Source: Adineta steineri (lineage: Eukaryota; Rotifera; Eurotatoria; Adinetida; Adinetidae). Taken from it: a DNA stretch of 64,000 nt. Positions 36,404 to 49,236 of this stretch are shown here, piece by piece. The position numbers and the translations under genes were made by a program. The first letter of the stretch is position 1. Every line of letters begins with the position of its first letter. Under the pieces are notes generated by a model. It had not been told where the DNA came from. It ran no database searches and saw nothing but the letters and a program-made list of their open reading frames with translations. Location of the stretch: NCBI GenBank assembly GCA_905250115.1, contig CAJNOI010000103.1, positions 172,280-236,279 of the forward strand, written 5' to 3'.

Positions 36404-38871
36404 TCATTCAGAAGTAAAACGTGTTGTTCGGCGATGAATTGTTGATGCTCTTGTTATTGTAACTTCTTCGTTACTGACTGAACTGGCCAATCGAGTAGAA
36501 TATCGAGTAGAATATCGTGTAGCATATCGTGCTTTTGGCACTTCAGCAGGTATTTGTGTTGGTAAATTGTCTAAATTATAAACAATACTATGTCTAATTC
36601 AAACTCGAACCTTGTAGGCTTAGTAAATTAATACATGCTTATCTTTTATCTAGACTCTATTAGTTTATAGTTTCTTACCGGTTTGATTTTCTCGAAAGAG
36701 ACGAGTTGTAGTTCTTCGAGTAGTTCTTCTTTTCGTATTGTTTTCGACAGCTGTTGAAACAGGTAATTGTTCAACAATTGGATTTTTTGAGATTTCAGCT
36801 ACATTGATTGGTACATCAACATCAATTTGTTTCTCTTCTGTTCGATGTACAACATCAGTGTTTTCTTCTTCATTTCTAAATGAATTCTATATAGACAAAA
36901 ATGAGATATTTGACATATTCTTACGAATTATCAGATGCAATTGTCGGTAGTTTTGAAATATTATGTTTATCAACAATAGTCGGACGAATAAAACTTGATT
37001 TTTCTGTATCAAATGTACTCTTATTTAATAATAATGTTTTATTTGAATGATCATGTTCGATAACTAATGGTTCACGAAAACTAACTCTTTCTTGTTTTAT
37101 GTTTGGTTTCTCTTCACGTATTGGTGGTGGTCTACGAATTGATCGATCAGCAGTTAATAATAATGGACGAGCATTTTCAGTACTATCAGCAGTAAGGCTT
37201 TCTTCCATGATAGTATCATCATCATCATCATCTTCGTCATCATCACTTTCTTCGTCAGATGAAAATGGTTTAAGAGAAGTTTTAACAAATGTTTTATCCG
37301 AAATAGTTGATGCTATCGATTTATTATTTTGTTGCTCATGGTCTTGTTCTTCATCTTCATCTTCATCTTCAAGATTTGCTGTTGGCATATAAGGTAAAAG
37401 TGAAACAGATAAATCAGGATTAGGTATATCATGATTCATTTCAGTTTCTTTTTCAATAACAGATACATCACGTAATGTAACATGAGTTTCAGGTATAATT
37501 GAAGTTGGTTGTGCTGGTTCTTCAATTACTGTTTCTTCATGAACAGTTGTTGACATATCCAATTGAGGCGGAATAACGACTGATGTATCTTTAGATAATT
37601 TTGATGCCAATAAACGAACTTCTGTAAATAAAAAATAAATATTAACAATTGAAAATTGCTATTAAGCTAACTTACTCTTTAATGATTGAGTAATTAATGG
37701 TGTCAATGTTCGTGATTGCTTAAAAAATGAAAAATTCAAATTTTATTATCTACTAAATGTTGCATAAGAATATGTGTTCCTGGCAGAAAGATTGACTCTG
37801 ATAAGAGTGATTTCTTCCAAAACTTTCAAAATTCGGAAAGTAGTTTTTCTGATATTTCTCAAACAGGTCATCTTATTATGTTAAACATGAAAGTAACAAC
37901 GTAGTATTTTGATACCCATACGTTATTGATTTCAACTCTTTACAAAGTAATCAGTTCACTGCAGACTACATGAAGTATACAAACACAGCTCCAAAGCAAC
38001 TGATCAATTTTATATCTTTCTTTCATCTGATTCCTAATAATATATTCGACAAATATTAAGTCAAAAGAAGGATTATTAAGTTTTTCTAAAACTACATCTA
38101 ATCATAGGAAAGAAGCTCTACTACAAACATCTGACATTGATTAACATCTTACCAATAAAGTAGATACATTATGTATCTTTTCTACTTCCTCATTTTCTTC
38201 TTCTTCTTCTTCTACTTCGGCAATTCGACTAAAATTCGGACTTTGTTTAACAGCACGTGGTAATCCATTACCTCCACCATAGGAACGTAAATCACCTGGC
38301 ACAACTAATTTTCTATAAAATAAAGTATTAAATTACACTTAAAATATATTCATATTCAATTTACTGTTGTAACATAGCATGAATTTCTTTCCAATGATCT
38401 GCTTCTTCTTGTATACCATCTGATATAATTCGACATTGTTCGGTAACAAATGTACGTAAATTTTCCATACGCTTTTTTTGTTTAAAAACAAAACAGATGA
38501 GAATTTTTATTTTCTAATAAATTATTCTTACTGCTTGAAAATAAACTTCAAGTGATTGAGTTGCTAAATGAGCCATATTATCAAGTATTTGTATTTTATC
38601 ATCATATTTTTGTAAATCCGTACGACATCGATTTGTTTCATGATGAATTTCATTATTTTGACTTTCAAGTGTTTTTAATTCAGAGTTAAGCATAACTACG
38701 AAAATAATCAATGAATAAAGTATATATCATTTTTTTTAATTCTAACTTACTAGTTGTTGCTCGAAAAACACTTCGACGAGCTGCATTACGTGCAGATTTT
38801 GATGCCATAAAACGTTTGTCATTCCAAACAACTGTTAACATTTGCATCGATTGATTAACAGACATTGTCAA
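36404..38871 (-). CDS. unrecognised coiled-coil / acidic / Arg-Thr-rich protein
   Basis: About nine exons. The N-terminal exons (38871-38160) encode a helical region of about 170 residues (NNEIHHETNRCRTDLQKYDD, LATQSLEVYF, ADHWKEIHAML) typical of a coiled coil, ending in a run of glutamates. A large exon (about 37620-36928) encodes an intrinsically disordered segment with a long Asp/Glu run (SSDEESDDDEDDDDDDT) and VSFREPLVIEHDH. The last exons are basic: KRRTTRRTTTRLFRE and a three-fold RYxTR repeat (RYATRYSTRYSTR), ending near HRRTTRF. The coiled coil followed by a basic Arg-rich end recalls chromosome-binding proteins such as shugoshin in layout only. I do not assign it. Two Met codons (38871 and 38865) could start it. 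Confidence 0.6.
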
Positions 38872-39687
38872 TTCTTTTTTTTAAAACAAGTAAAGCAATA
38901 TCAAGAAACAAACGGATTTCTTTCAAATTTGATTATTGATTCTATCGACTCATAATGTCTTTGTTTCGTGCCTTTTAATACGAATGAACCAATAAACATA
39001 ATTGATAAACGTTAGAAAGATGTCAGTACTATCGTTTTTCTTTATCGAAATAGTTTTTTAAATACAAGTAGAAAAATTATTAATATTGAAAATATGATAT
39101 ATGTTTTTCAAGGTATCTTGTTAGATAAAATGTAATAAGTCATTGTAGTCATTCGAGCCGAAATACACGACATCTTACTAAATTGAAATATCCATTAATT
39201 TATTTAGATAAATCAGCTAAAGAAAATTTATGAGACGCAGTCCTATTCTAAAATTATAGAATTCTAGCTTGTAACTATGTAAATAGTTATATAGTATTAT
39301 TGTGACTAGTACGCTTCACTTTTTAGAATTCTGGAGTTTTCGAATAAAACTGTTTAAATGTATATAATACTACTGTTTATTGAACTTGAATATGAAGTAA
39401 TCGCTGTATCTTATTTCTAACACATACTTTCACATCCATACCCATCATACACTCACACCCATACCTAACAGTAAATTAATCTTTGATAATGAGGAAAAAT
39501 ATCAAGTCTTTTATTTAGAGAAATAAAAGAAAAATAATTAAAAATCATGTTAAACTTGGGTTTACATTAATGGAATAAATCATATAATCATCGGTTCAAA
39601 GCAGAAAAAATAGCATATTTAAGATATAAAGTTATTTTAATTAGAAAAATCATGTAAGTTCTTGAATATAAATAAATAAAGTTTTGG
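38872..39687. other. intergenic, no gene seen
   Basis: Upstream of the coiled-coil gene and downstream of the crystallin-like gene, both on the minus strand. AT-rich with no conserved frame. Confidence 0.35.
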
Positions 39688-40085
39688 TTAACATGACCGG
39701 TATGACGATGTGATATCGTCAAAATTACACTGTTTGAGATTAGCATGACACCCTTCACCAGGTTTAACTTTCATTTGACGTCCTTTGCACTTTGGATGCT
39801 CAAACAAAACAAAACAGTTTCCGAACGTGTTTACTGCAGAAGCTCGATTGTCTTCCGAGCTGTCTAAGTCGTAACATGAACGATCACGCATGGTGTGAAC
39901 TAGATATACATGAAAGCTGAGAATAAGAAGAACACAGCTATCAATACATATATACACTTACATGCGAGAATAGGTCCCGTGTGCTTTGGATCTGCATAAA
40001 GGCCAATCTTAGCTGATTGCGATACATCAATACATAATGCGACCATAACTATGAGAACCGATAGAATAACTGCACGGGAAGGCAT
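39688..40085 (-). CDS. small secreted beta/gamma-crystallin-like protein
   Basis: Two exons, 40085-39962 and 39899-39688, give 111 residues. A clear signal peptide (MPSRAVILSVLIVMVALC, cleavage near SQSA) is followed by a short domain. The second exon holds a Greek-key-like motif: CFVLFEHPKCKGRQMKVKPG, then NLKQCNFDDITSSYRSC. This follows the beta/gamma-crystallin pattern of an aromatic-E-x-P start, G at the turn, and a D/N-x-x-S-S end that often binds calcium. Six or so cysteines suggest disulfides in a secreted protein. Only about one crystallin domain fits in the length, while lens crystallins have two. A TTCATTGTAG acceptor-like site is five bases before the ATG. An alternative is a lineage-specific cysteine-rich peptide. 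Confidence 0.7.
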
Positions 40086-42530
40086 TGCTTCTACAATGAA
40101 TTGTAAGTATTTATGGTTTAACAGGTAGATCGTAGATGAATTTGACTTTTTCAATATAACTCTGCTTTGCTACGCATGTATATATATATATATACATGCT
40201 GAAATCTAACCAGGGAGAAAGAAGTAATTTCATATAAATGGTCTTATCTTATCACTTGTTATGGCCATTTCTCCATAAAATAATAAAAGCATTTGTGAGA
40301 AATTACCCTAGTTCTATTATGTTATCTCTCGGCATGTAAAAAATAACATTTATTTGAGGATGATCGATATACAATTTTAAACTACATTGATTACATGATT
40401 CTATTCAGTGAAGAATCATTTGATTTGTGTGGATGCGAATGGGTATGTCTATTATACTCATATCATATTTTCATCAGCATCACTCACATCTTCACCGTAT
40501 ATTTCGATGTCCATAATAACATATTACATGTCAATATGTTGAATCAACAGAATTATGAATTTTATTTATAATATTTATATCACTAATAAAAGGTAGAATA
40601 TTGTGAACCCTTCTTTTTTGACTATCTTTATATATCGTTTTTAATAGAAAATAAATACTACTTTTTTTTATTGAATACAGCTCGCTGTGAATGTTGTCTA
40701 GGAAATACCTACGCAAGTATAATTATCGATAGTATTTTTTAGTTTAAAACTAACCCATTTCAATAACTTATGACGGCTTCTTCTAAGCAACTCCATTTGT
40801 TTTAGTAAATAAAAAAAGTAAAGCAGTTTTTTAATTGAAGATTATTTGTATAACGAGAAATATGTATGCTAAAAATGTTGTTTTTTGTTTCTTCATGATC
40901 AGTGTTTTTTTGATTTCGTATACTCGAAGGGGAAAAAGGGGAGTTAATTCTGTAGAAAGACATAGTTTATATACAACCACAACGATATTTTCACTGATTA
41001 TAAAATTGTTTGCTTTTGATGCTGGTTATAATTTGTTTATTTTTGTGCAAAAAGGTGTGTGTGTAATTGAATAATTCTGGTCACTGCTATTATTTTTAAC
41101 TAAAAAAAACAAAATTTCAACCTAACTTGAATCAAATCAAAATATTATTTAAGTCAAGCATATAGATAGAAATTCTTTTTAACGGCACAAAGTAACATTA
41201 ATAATGGCTACATATTGACGATAAGATTATTTCAAAAGCGTCGTTGGAAAAAGAAAAAGAAGCCAATAGTAGACTTTTTTATTCGTCCGTGTTTGCAACC
41301 TACACAGACATTAAACTACGTGTAGCAATAGAAGTACATACATAATACATAGAATACTTTATTATTAGATAAGTTATCACTGATATTCAAATGCATAAAG
41401 TAGATTAATATATTTAAATAAATTGGTGTTTATCAATTCATAATTGCACTGAACATTCTATTATTTGTTTTGATATATAAAAAGACAAAAAGAATTGCAT
41501 TTTTTTCTTTGCTCAATAAATAAAAGTTTGGAGATGATTGATTAATGACAAACAAAAATTTTCAATGTCATGTAATGAAATGAAGTGCCTCATATACGAG
41601 AATACTCTAATGCAGCTAATATCTATTTGACACATAAAAATCATTCATTTAACTATCAAAATTATGTTTTTGGTCATCGAAAGCAAATATTTTCAATCAT
41701 GAAACATTTTTAAATAGAAATATTTACTCAAAAAAGTTACTTTGTATCATCAGATTCTCAGTAGTATAGAACTCGATGATTTGGCTATAGTTTTAGTATA
41801 ATATATAGTTTGCAATAGTCACTATCTTTACAATTGATTAATTTTATAAATTAAAAAAATGAAATTTTACCTTTTTTTGTTGTATATATGATGTTATAAC
41901 CATCTTGAATATGAGAGAAATAATGCATAGTAATCAATATAATCAGTTAACGTATATTTCATGCTATTGTTTCATAAACATTTAACGATATCAATATGTG
42001 TTTTCATTATTTTCGTTAGAATAAATATATTAAAAAATTGTATCATATAGATGGCAATAACTTTCCTCTACGATAATACATTTAAACCGATTTAACTATT
42101 ATTAAGACGTCCTTATGATATTGAACAGAGTTTCTTTTTTTGTCAATCAAAAACTAACTCATGATTTTGATTTTTTTTAACACTAAAGGAAACATATTTC
42201 TTTAGGATTTCAGTTAGTTCATACTGTAAATTAAGCAATAGTTATAGTTCATTCTTATGCAAACGAATCTTTACGGTCATAATAATTTACTGACACCTAT
42301 GAAAAAAAATTTCATGTATTACTATTCATTTTAATTAGTTGCTGAATACATATCCAATGTGATTCGTCAGCAAATATTAGTAAACTGTCATTAAGCAAAG
42401 ATAGAAATATGACATTTAATTTATCATGTGAGCGTCATTTATTTTTACGGATTGTTTTTAGTTAAAGGTAAGTAATTAAAAATAGATTAAAAAGTATCGT
42501 GAATCACATGTAATTTATTATAGTGTAATA
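40086..42530. other. 2.4 kb divergent intergenic region, no gene seen
   Basis: AT-rich. Short frames only, with random composition. A TATATATATATATACATG run lies at 40181-40198. Confidence 0.4.
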
Positions 42531-43613
42531 ATGGCATCAACTATTTTAAGAAGATCATGTTCGAAATGTAGTAAAGGTGTTGGAGTAGCAATATGTGATG
42601 GTTGTCAACAATCATTTTGTATTAAACATTTTGATGAACATCGACAAGAACTTGTTCAACAATTGGAACATGTTGGTTTAGAACATGATCTCTTACGAAG
42701 AGATTTAAATCAACCTAATATAGATCAGCATCTTCTTATTCGCATTGATACGTGGGAACAAGAAGCTATTGCTAAGATTCAAGCAGTTGCAAAAACAGCT
42801 CGAAATGATCTTCGACAATTAGTTGATAGACGAAAGGAAGAGATAAAAAAATCTGTTAGTAAGATAACTGATGATCTTCAATCATGTCGAGAGTCGTTTG
42901 ATTTTACTGAACTCGATATTAAGAAATGGAGTCAACAATTGGAAGAATTGCGAAAGTCATTTGAATCTCCGTCGTCTTTTTGTATTGTTGAAGATGATAA
43001 ATCAAAATCGAGCATTTCTATAATTCAGGTTTATGATCGACAGTATCTTCGCTCGAATAATATTTCTATCGAATCCTCACGGCGCTCTTCAGTTACTGCT
43101 GTTCAAAGATCGAATTCTGTATTAGCGTTTAATGAAAAATTCGATGAAATTGACGGAAAAGCAAAAACATCTGAAGAAAATCTTCTAGTTACATGTTATT
43201 CGAGAACATTTTTATTTCCTGCGATTATTTATGGTATTAATTTATATTCAACGGGTGTACATCGTATAAAGTTTCGGATCGAAAATATTAAAAATTCAAT
43301 TTTTTTTGGAATCAGTACATCGTCGGATAAGATAAGAAAAGCTGATATGTTCGATACATCTCTTTATGGATGGTGGGATATAGTTCGATCTGTTGTAGCT
43401 AGTGAACTTCACAAGAGCGATGACAAGAAAATCTTAGAAACCGGTGATGAAGTGACGTTAATAGTAGATTGTAATGATCAACAGATCCAACTCCAACATC
43501 ATCGAACTAATCGATTAGTTCAGCTATATATCGATGGCGAGATCTGTCCTTTTCCTTGGAGAATAGTCGTCAAATTACGAGCAGAAGGTGATTCTGTTCG
43601 TATTCTACATTGA
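42531..43613 (+). CDS. B-box-like zinc finger / coiled-coil / SPRY-like protein, copy D
   Basis: Intronless, 360 residues, on the plus strand about 17 kb from the other three copies. The zinc pattern is complete (CSKCSKG, CDGCQQSFC, KHFDEHR). The coiled coil has CRESFDFTELDIKKW, matching ELDDYTELDIKRW of copy B. The SPRY-like part has HRIKFRIEN, IFFGIST, YGWWDI, TGDEVTLIVDC, LQHHRTNR and CPFPWRIVVKL, ending DSVRILH. A Ser-rich insert (ESSRRSSVTAVQRSNS) lies between coil and SPRY-like part. Its base composition is somewhat richer in G and C than copies A-C. A TTTATTATAG acceptor-like site lies seven bases before the ATG. Function unknown. Confidence 0.82.
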   Translation: MASTILRRSCSKCSKGVGVAICDGCQQSFCIKHFDEHRQELVQQLEHVGLEHDLLRRDLNQPNIDQHLLIRIDTWEQEAIAKIQAVAKTARNDLRQLVDRRKEEIKKSVSKITDDLQSCRESFDFTELDIKKWSQQLEELRKSFESPSSFCIVEDDKSKSSISIIQVYDRQYLRSNNISIESSRRSSVTAVQRSNSVLAFNEKFDEIDGKAKTSEENLLVTCYSRTFLFPAIIYGINLYSTGVHRIKFRIENIKNSIFFGISTSSDKIRKADMFDTSLYGWWDIVRSVVASELHKSDDKKILETGDEVTLIVDCNDQQIQLQHHRTNRLVQLYIDGEICPFPWRIVVKLRAEGDSVRILH

Positions 43614-45610
43614 AATATATAATACAATTTATATCATCGTTTTCTACGATCTATCAAAACATGAAGAGACAGTTTTTAGCGAACATTTTTTTTAAATTGA
43701 ATTCTCTTGAAAAAAATCTCTTGCAATCTTTTTTGTATACATTGAATGTTATATAACAATAGTAGATGAAAAACTAACTAACTAACTAAGCTCAGATCAG
43801 ATAATAAAATAATTCATCAATACATATCTTCTTTTATAAATACTATAATTTTTTTTGTCTCTTGCCTGTTTGTTACATTCATTTATTGTTATCTTGAAAT
43901 TTGAAGATTGATGAGTCTGTTCTTATGCACTGATGTGACCTTTCATACTATTATTAGTCGACGATCTTGTCTCATTTCTTTTCAGACTTTTTTTTGTTTT
44001 TCTCAATTATCAAACAAGATTCTTATCAACAGTTCAGGATGAAAAGAATCTTATCTAATTAACAAAATCAAGAGTCTGGAAGTAAATAATATAAGTAAAG
44101 TCAACAATGGATTCGAATTTTTCTTGCTGATATTCACTCAGAAATTTGGGATGGTTCCTAAATTTAATTCCACATCAAATGATGCCACTTTAAAGGGCGA
44201 TCATCGATAAAAAAAGAGGAGTTTCATCCAGTATATTCAGCAACAAAAAATTCGAATTATTCTGTATATTACATTCGGTACAAAAATTGTTGACATTAGT
44301 TAAAGGTCTTCAATCGTACTTGTAGCCACTATCGTAAGACTGTATCTAATAAAAAATAAAATCACATTATAAGAGATACGATTCGGTTGAGAATCTTCTT
44401 TCTATTTTAAATAATATCTTCAATGACACAATGATAACTGCTGGTTCTTGTCGAAAAAATCGATTATGACAAATTGATTTAAATAATAGCAGACTGTCAA
44501 GTACACGATCCTCAAATGGAAAAAAGAATAATATGACAATTTTGTTAGGATATTGTCATATTCATTGAGTATATTAATAAATATTACAGCTGTTACATTA
44601 TCGAAATAAATTTAGATATAAGTACACTATGTAACTGAATCATTGAAATAATATTCACAAGTATGTAAAAGACATGTAAACATTATCATTATTCGACAAT
44701 ACTTCCATAGCTTTTCTTATATTTTCTGATAATATTTCATTTTAAGTTAAGTTTTGATAGTAGGTATTATATTTATTGTTGAAAAATGAAATATCTCTAT
44801 TTATATCGTTATATTCACTTTATCTGTTTTACAACTCTACTTTTTCGAGGTTCTTTGACATCATAAAACAATAAAATCACAACTAATATAAAGAAGTCTT
44901 TTTTCAGTAGTAATATATTTCACATGTTTATTTATTCGTTTACTTTAATGAATTTCATGATACATAACAGCCAAGTATCTTTTCTATTTCTATAATAATA
45001 CGTGCATGATATAAGAGAGCATTTCCTATTGGTTGGATTTGTTCAACCAATCATACAAAGAGTCATTTAGCATAGGATTGGTTATATTCATTGAAATAAT
45101 AAACAACAACAAAAAATATTTCTGTTCTTTAACAACAAAATGAGTTATGATTTTTCTGCATGATAGTTAGTAATCAATTTTTCTAGCTGATTCATATATT
45201 TCTCAACGAAAAAAATACGTATGCTTTTTTCTTTACGTCCTACTCATCTTATAATATAATTTGTTTGTGATATAAATAGCTCTAATGAATACCTTTTTAT
45301 GCTTTCCTTCTAGATTTATATTCAATAATTTTGTACGCATAATAATAACGAATTATTTTCTTTTTTTTTATTCATTATGATATTAAGTGATTAAATATTA
45401 ACAGTAAAGTAAGTTTTGATTACTCTTGATAATATATTACGTATCTACATATTTTCTTAACAAAAGAACAAAAAAAAAGACTATCAGCTGTTTTTGTGTA
45501 AACTATTTTCTTTATCTGTTTGAATAAGATTTTTCTCGAATATGACAAAAAGACAACCGAGTTTATTAATATTTGATATTTTTTTTTCCTGTTAGTTATA
45601 TTCATTGATA
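43614..45610. other. 2 kb intergenic region with a CCAAT-box cluster
   Basis: No gene seen. Near 45028-45081 there are three ATTGG/CCAAT pentamers, two of which form a hairpin. The rest is AT-rich without protein-like frames. Confidence 0.35.
45028..45081. promoter_or_regulatory. cluster of three CCAAT boxes, two in an inverted repeat
   Basis: ATTGGTTG (45028-45035) pairs perfectly with CAACCAAT (45044-45051), and a third ATTGG follows at 45077-45081. NF-Y binds CCAAT in promoters. The cluster is about 530 bases before the RNF19-like start codon, so a promoter role is possible. This is inference from motif spacing only. Confidence 0.25.
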
Positions 45611-48169
45611 ATGTTTTCTAAAAATCGTAAACAACGTTCATCCTTAAAACAACCTGCAACTACGAATTCATTATCTTCATTAACAAAAGATCGATCACCG
45701 GTGATAACAACAACATCATTGCCGTTAAATTCAAATTTACTTTCTCTACCAACGAACAGTGCAACTACTCAATCAACAAATCAAAGTAAATAAATATATA
45801 TATATATATATATTTTCATTCTTTATTCATTTTTTTTAGAAATATTAACTACGAGTACATCCAGTAATGGCAATGGAAGTGTACGTCGTCGTTTCTTAGA
45901 TATTATTCATTTTACTACTAGTCGTCCTTCATCATCAGTTCGATTTTCTTCTCGTCAACGTGATACAAATTCTTGTCAAACATCTAAACAACTACAACAA
46001 CAAAATCTTACTAATTCATCAATAAATGATAATGAATCATTAAAATCATCATTAGCAATTGTTAAAGATGAAATAGTTGAATCAATTATTCCATCAACTA
46101 ATGAACCTCATATTGTTAATATTCTTCCTTCAACAACAACAACAACAACAAATCAATTACATGACAATAATATTCTTGAAACATGTGCATTATGTTATCA
46201 TGAATATCCTTCCGAACAATTTGAACGTTTAACTGTTTGTTCACATGCATATTGTCGAACATGTTTTAAAAGTTTTTTAAGATTAGAAATAATAGAAGGT
46301 CGTGTAACACTTAATTGTCCACAAAGTGATTGTCCAGAACGTATAAATCCATGTGATATATCAAGAATTTTACGAGATCAACCTGATCTTATATTAAAAT
46401 ATGAACAATTTATGGTTCGACGTGTTTTACAATCAATAACTGATACACGATGGTGTCCTGCACCTGATTGTGGTTTTGCAGTTATTGCATCTGGTTATGC
46501 ATCATGTCCAGAAATTCAATGTCTTAGACCAGGATGTAATACATCATTTTGTTATCATTGTAAAGCAACATGGCATCCAAATAAAACATGTGAAGATGCT
46601 GCAAGAGAAAAAACATCATCGAAACTTCGTTCAGGATCATTTATTAGTCTTGGATCTGCACAACAAAGAGATGAAATTAAACTATGCCCAAGATGTCAAG
46701 CATCGATACTTAAAATGGATGATGGTTCTTGCGTAAGTTTTAGATATTATTTTCAATATACATATTAAAGTTAATTATCTATAGAATCATATGACTTGTC
46801 CGATATGTGAAGCAGAATTTTGTTGGTTATGTGGACGAGAAATATCAGATTTACATTATTTAAGGTAAGAAATGTTTTTGATTTTATTCTTTTAAAAATT
46901 ATAATTAATCTTTTTAGTCCATCTGGTTGTACATTTTGGGGTAAAAAACAGTGGAGTAGAAAGAAAGTTATTCTTTGGCAAGTTGCAACATTGATTGGTG
47001 CACCAGTTATTATTGCATTAATTGCTGGTGTTGCTGTACCAGGCGTTATTATCGGCGTACCTGTATGGGCAGGAAGAAAAATATTTAAAAAATTCAATAA
47101 AACAAAATATAGTCGAACAAAAAGAAATACTCTTGTAACATTAGGTGTTATTGGAAGTGTTATTGCATCACCAGTAATTGCTGCACTTGCTGTTGGAATT
47201 GGTGTTCCAATTCTTTTAGCTTATGTTTATGGAGTAAGTCATCTAGTTTATTTTATTATTTAGACAAACAAAAACATTCTTTGAATAAATTTTAGGTTAT
47301 TCCAATATCTTTATGTCGAACAGGTGGTTGTGGTGTTGGCACACGAGGTGATATGTCAGATGGTAATGGTCCTAATCTAGATAGTTTTCTACCATTTTCT
47401 TTACGTGAAACACCTTTTGCACGAGCAATTCTGAATGGTAAAATAAAAATGTTTTTTCTTTCAGGATTATTTTAAAAATAAAAATTTTCTATTCTAGACA
47501 ATCAAAGTGTGATGACACATCCAACTATAGGAGGTGATTCAACTAGTTTATCAAATAGTGTTGCACATCTTGTTGATGATAGAAGTAATGGAAGTACAAA
47601 AGCATTACCTGGTACAAGTGCTGTTTCATTTTGTGAGAGTTTACCACCAAATCGGTAAGAATTCATAATCTTCTTCGTATTTTGTAATATCTAAATTTTT
47701 ATTTTAGCTTGGAAGTTCAAGCTGAAGTTAGTGATTGTAAAAGTTTTGATATTGAAAGTATAACTATCAGTGAAAAATCTTCAAAAACAATGGATAGTCT
47801 TAAAGCATTAGCTGGATCAATTAAGTATGTTTGAAATATATAGTAGAAATATGATAGTTAATTTCTTCTTCTTTTATAGAGATGCATGTGCTGTACCGGG
47901 TGGAGAATATAATAGTGACAATATTTGTGGTGGTACTGGCGATTTTAATGGAAGAAAATCAAGTTTATTGAGTAGTGCATCAGATTATGCTCGATCAATA
48001 AATATTGATCAAAATCATTCGATTGTAAATCGAGCTGGTTCACCAAATAGTGATAAAACAGTTTCATTTTTTGATGAACGTACTAAAGTTAAATCAAAGT
48101 AAGAAGATACAAATAAGTTCTATCAATAAATTATTCTTTTTAATTAGGTCACAACCAGATCGGTATTGA
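45611..48169 (+). CDS. RNF19: RBR E3 ubiquitin ligase, RNF19 (dorfin)-like
   Basis: Nine exons: 45611-45785, 45840-46732, 46785-46864, 46918-47233, 47296-47437, 47498-47654, 47708-47824, 47880-48098 and 48148-48169. After a Ser/Thr/Asn-rich N-terminus, RING1 starts at about residue 175 with CALCYHEYP and HAYCRTCF. The in-between-RING follows ([24 protein letters not shown]). RING2 has [22 protein letters not shown], whose catalytic-type Cys lies in the NHMTC block, then [11 protein letters not shown]. Two hydrophobic, Gly/Ala/Val-rich segments in exon 4 ([20 protein letters not shown] and [20 protein letters not shown]) are the RNF19-type pair of membrane helices. The Ser-rich tail matches RNF19 layout. 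RNF19 ligases are ER-linked. A TTTCCTGTTAG acceptor-like site lies about 15 bases before the ATG. Confidence 0.92.
45791..45813. repeat. (TA)n microsatellite in intron 1 of the RNF19-like gene
   Basis: About ten TA units inside the 54-base first intron, making up nearly half of it. Confidence 0.85.
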
Positions 48170-49236
48170 GCATGTGTATGATTTTTATTTTTATTTCGAA
48201 CATGCACAGAAAATAAAACAAAAAGCATTTCGTTCAGTTTCTTTTCTTCTCTCATATATTGTACAGATTCTATTTCCAGTGAATTCTTTCCTCTTTCTTT
48301 ATTCGTTTCGGCTTTTTGTTTGTATTGAAAAATAAAATCAGCTTTGATACTCTTGTCGTTTTTCGCTCTTTATACTACTCGATTATAATTAATTTATTGT
48401 AAGAGTGCTCTATGTAAACTGTGGAATACACTCTCTCTCTCTTCTTTTTTTTTCTTTTCTTCTTCTGCTGTTTGTTTATGTATGTGTAATACAACAGGAA
48501 AAAAAAGAAAGAAACTATATTGGAGAAATAATACAATGTTTTTTTTTCTCTCTCTCTCGCTCCTCTTTTTTGATTAATCGAGAAACAAGATAAATTAAAT
48601 TAAGAACAAATTTTATTATGACTTAATCTAATTCAATCCTAATAATAATAAGTGATTATAATTTCGACTTGTTGAATATTATTGATACCGTAAAAGTGTT
48701 ATATTGATATTAATTCATATGGAAACTTGGATAGAAAGTCAACATTTGTTTCAAAATATATCCGATGCTTTTTCTTTTCTAGACACATTTTTTCTTGTTA
48801 AACATATTTACTTTATGTTGATTAATATTAGCTTTGAAAAATTCATGAGGAGTAATTTGATAACAATCCATTAGCATTAGTCAGATAGACAAAACAAAAA
48901 AAGCAGATGTTTGTAGAAAAACCATAAGACAAACATGTGTCTTATTCGTACATTGAATATTTTTACAAGAGCAAATGAATATGACATCTATCATGAAACT
49001 CAATTTATATATGTACCTATATTAACAAAAAAAATCGTTCCTATTCGTCACTCTGTCTTCTGTCAAATATAAATATATTTTCTTTAGAATATCACAAAAA
49101 AGTCACTTTCAGAAAATCCAATCATTACGGAGAATTTAATAAATAAAATCGATTGAATCATATTTTTATCCTGATCGATGGATACTCAATTTAACCAATC
49201 ATTAATTATACCTCACATTGTTTTCAATATTTACTC
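48170..49236. other. intergenic, 1.1 kb, no gene seen
   Basis: Pyrimidine-rich 3' flank of the RNF19-like gene (CT and TTC runs near 48430-48470 and 48550-48570), then AT-rich DNA. No conserved frame. Confidence 0.4.

Noticed and set aside
37099-37392. Ser-rich frame on the plus strand
   Set aside because: It is the antisense reading of the Asp/Glu-rich exon of the minus-strand coiled-coil gene.
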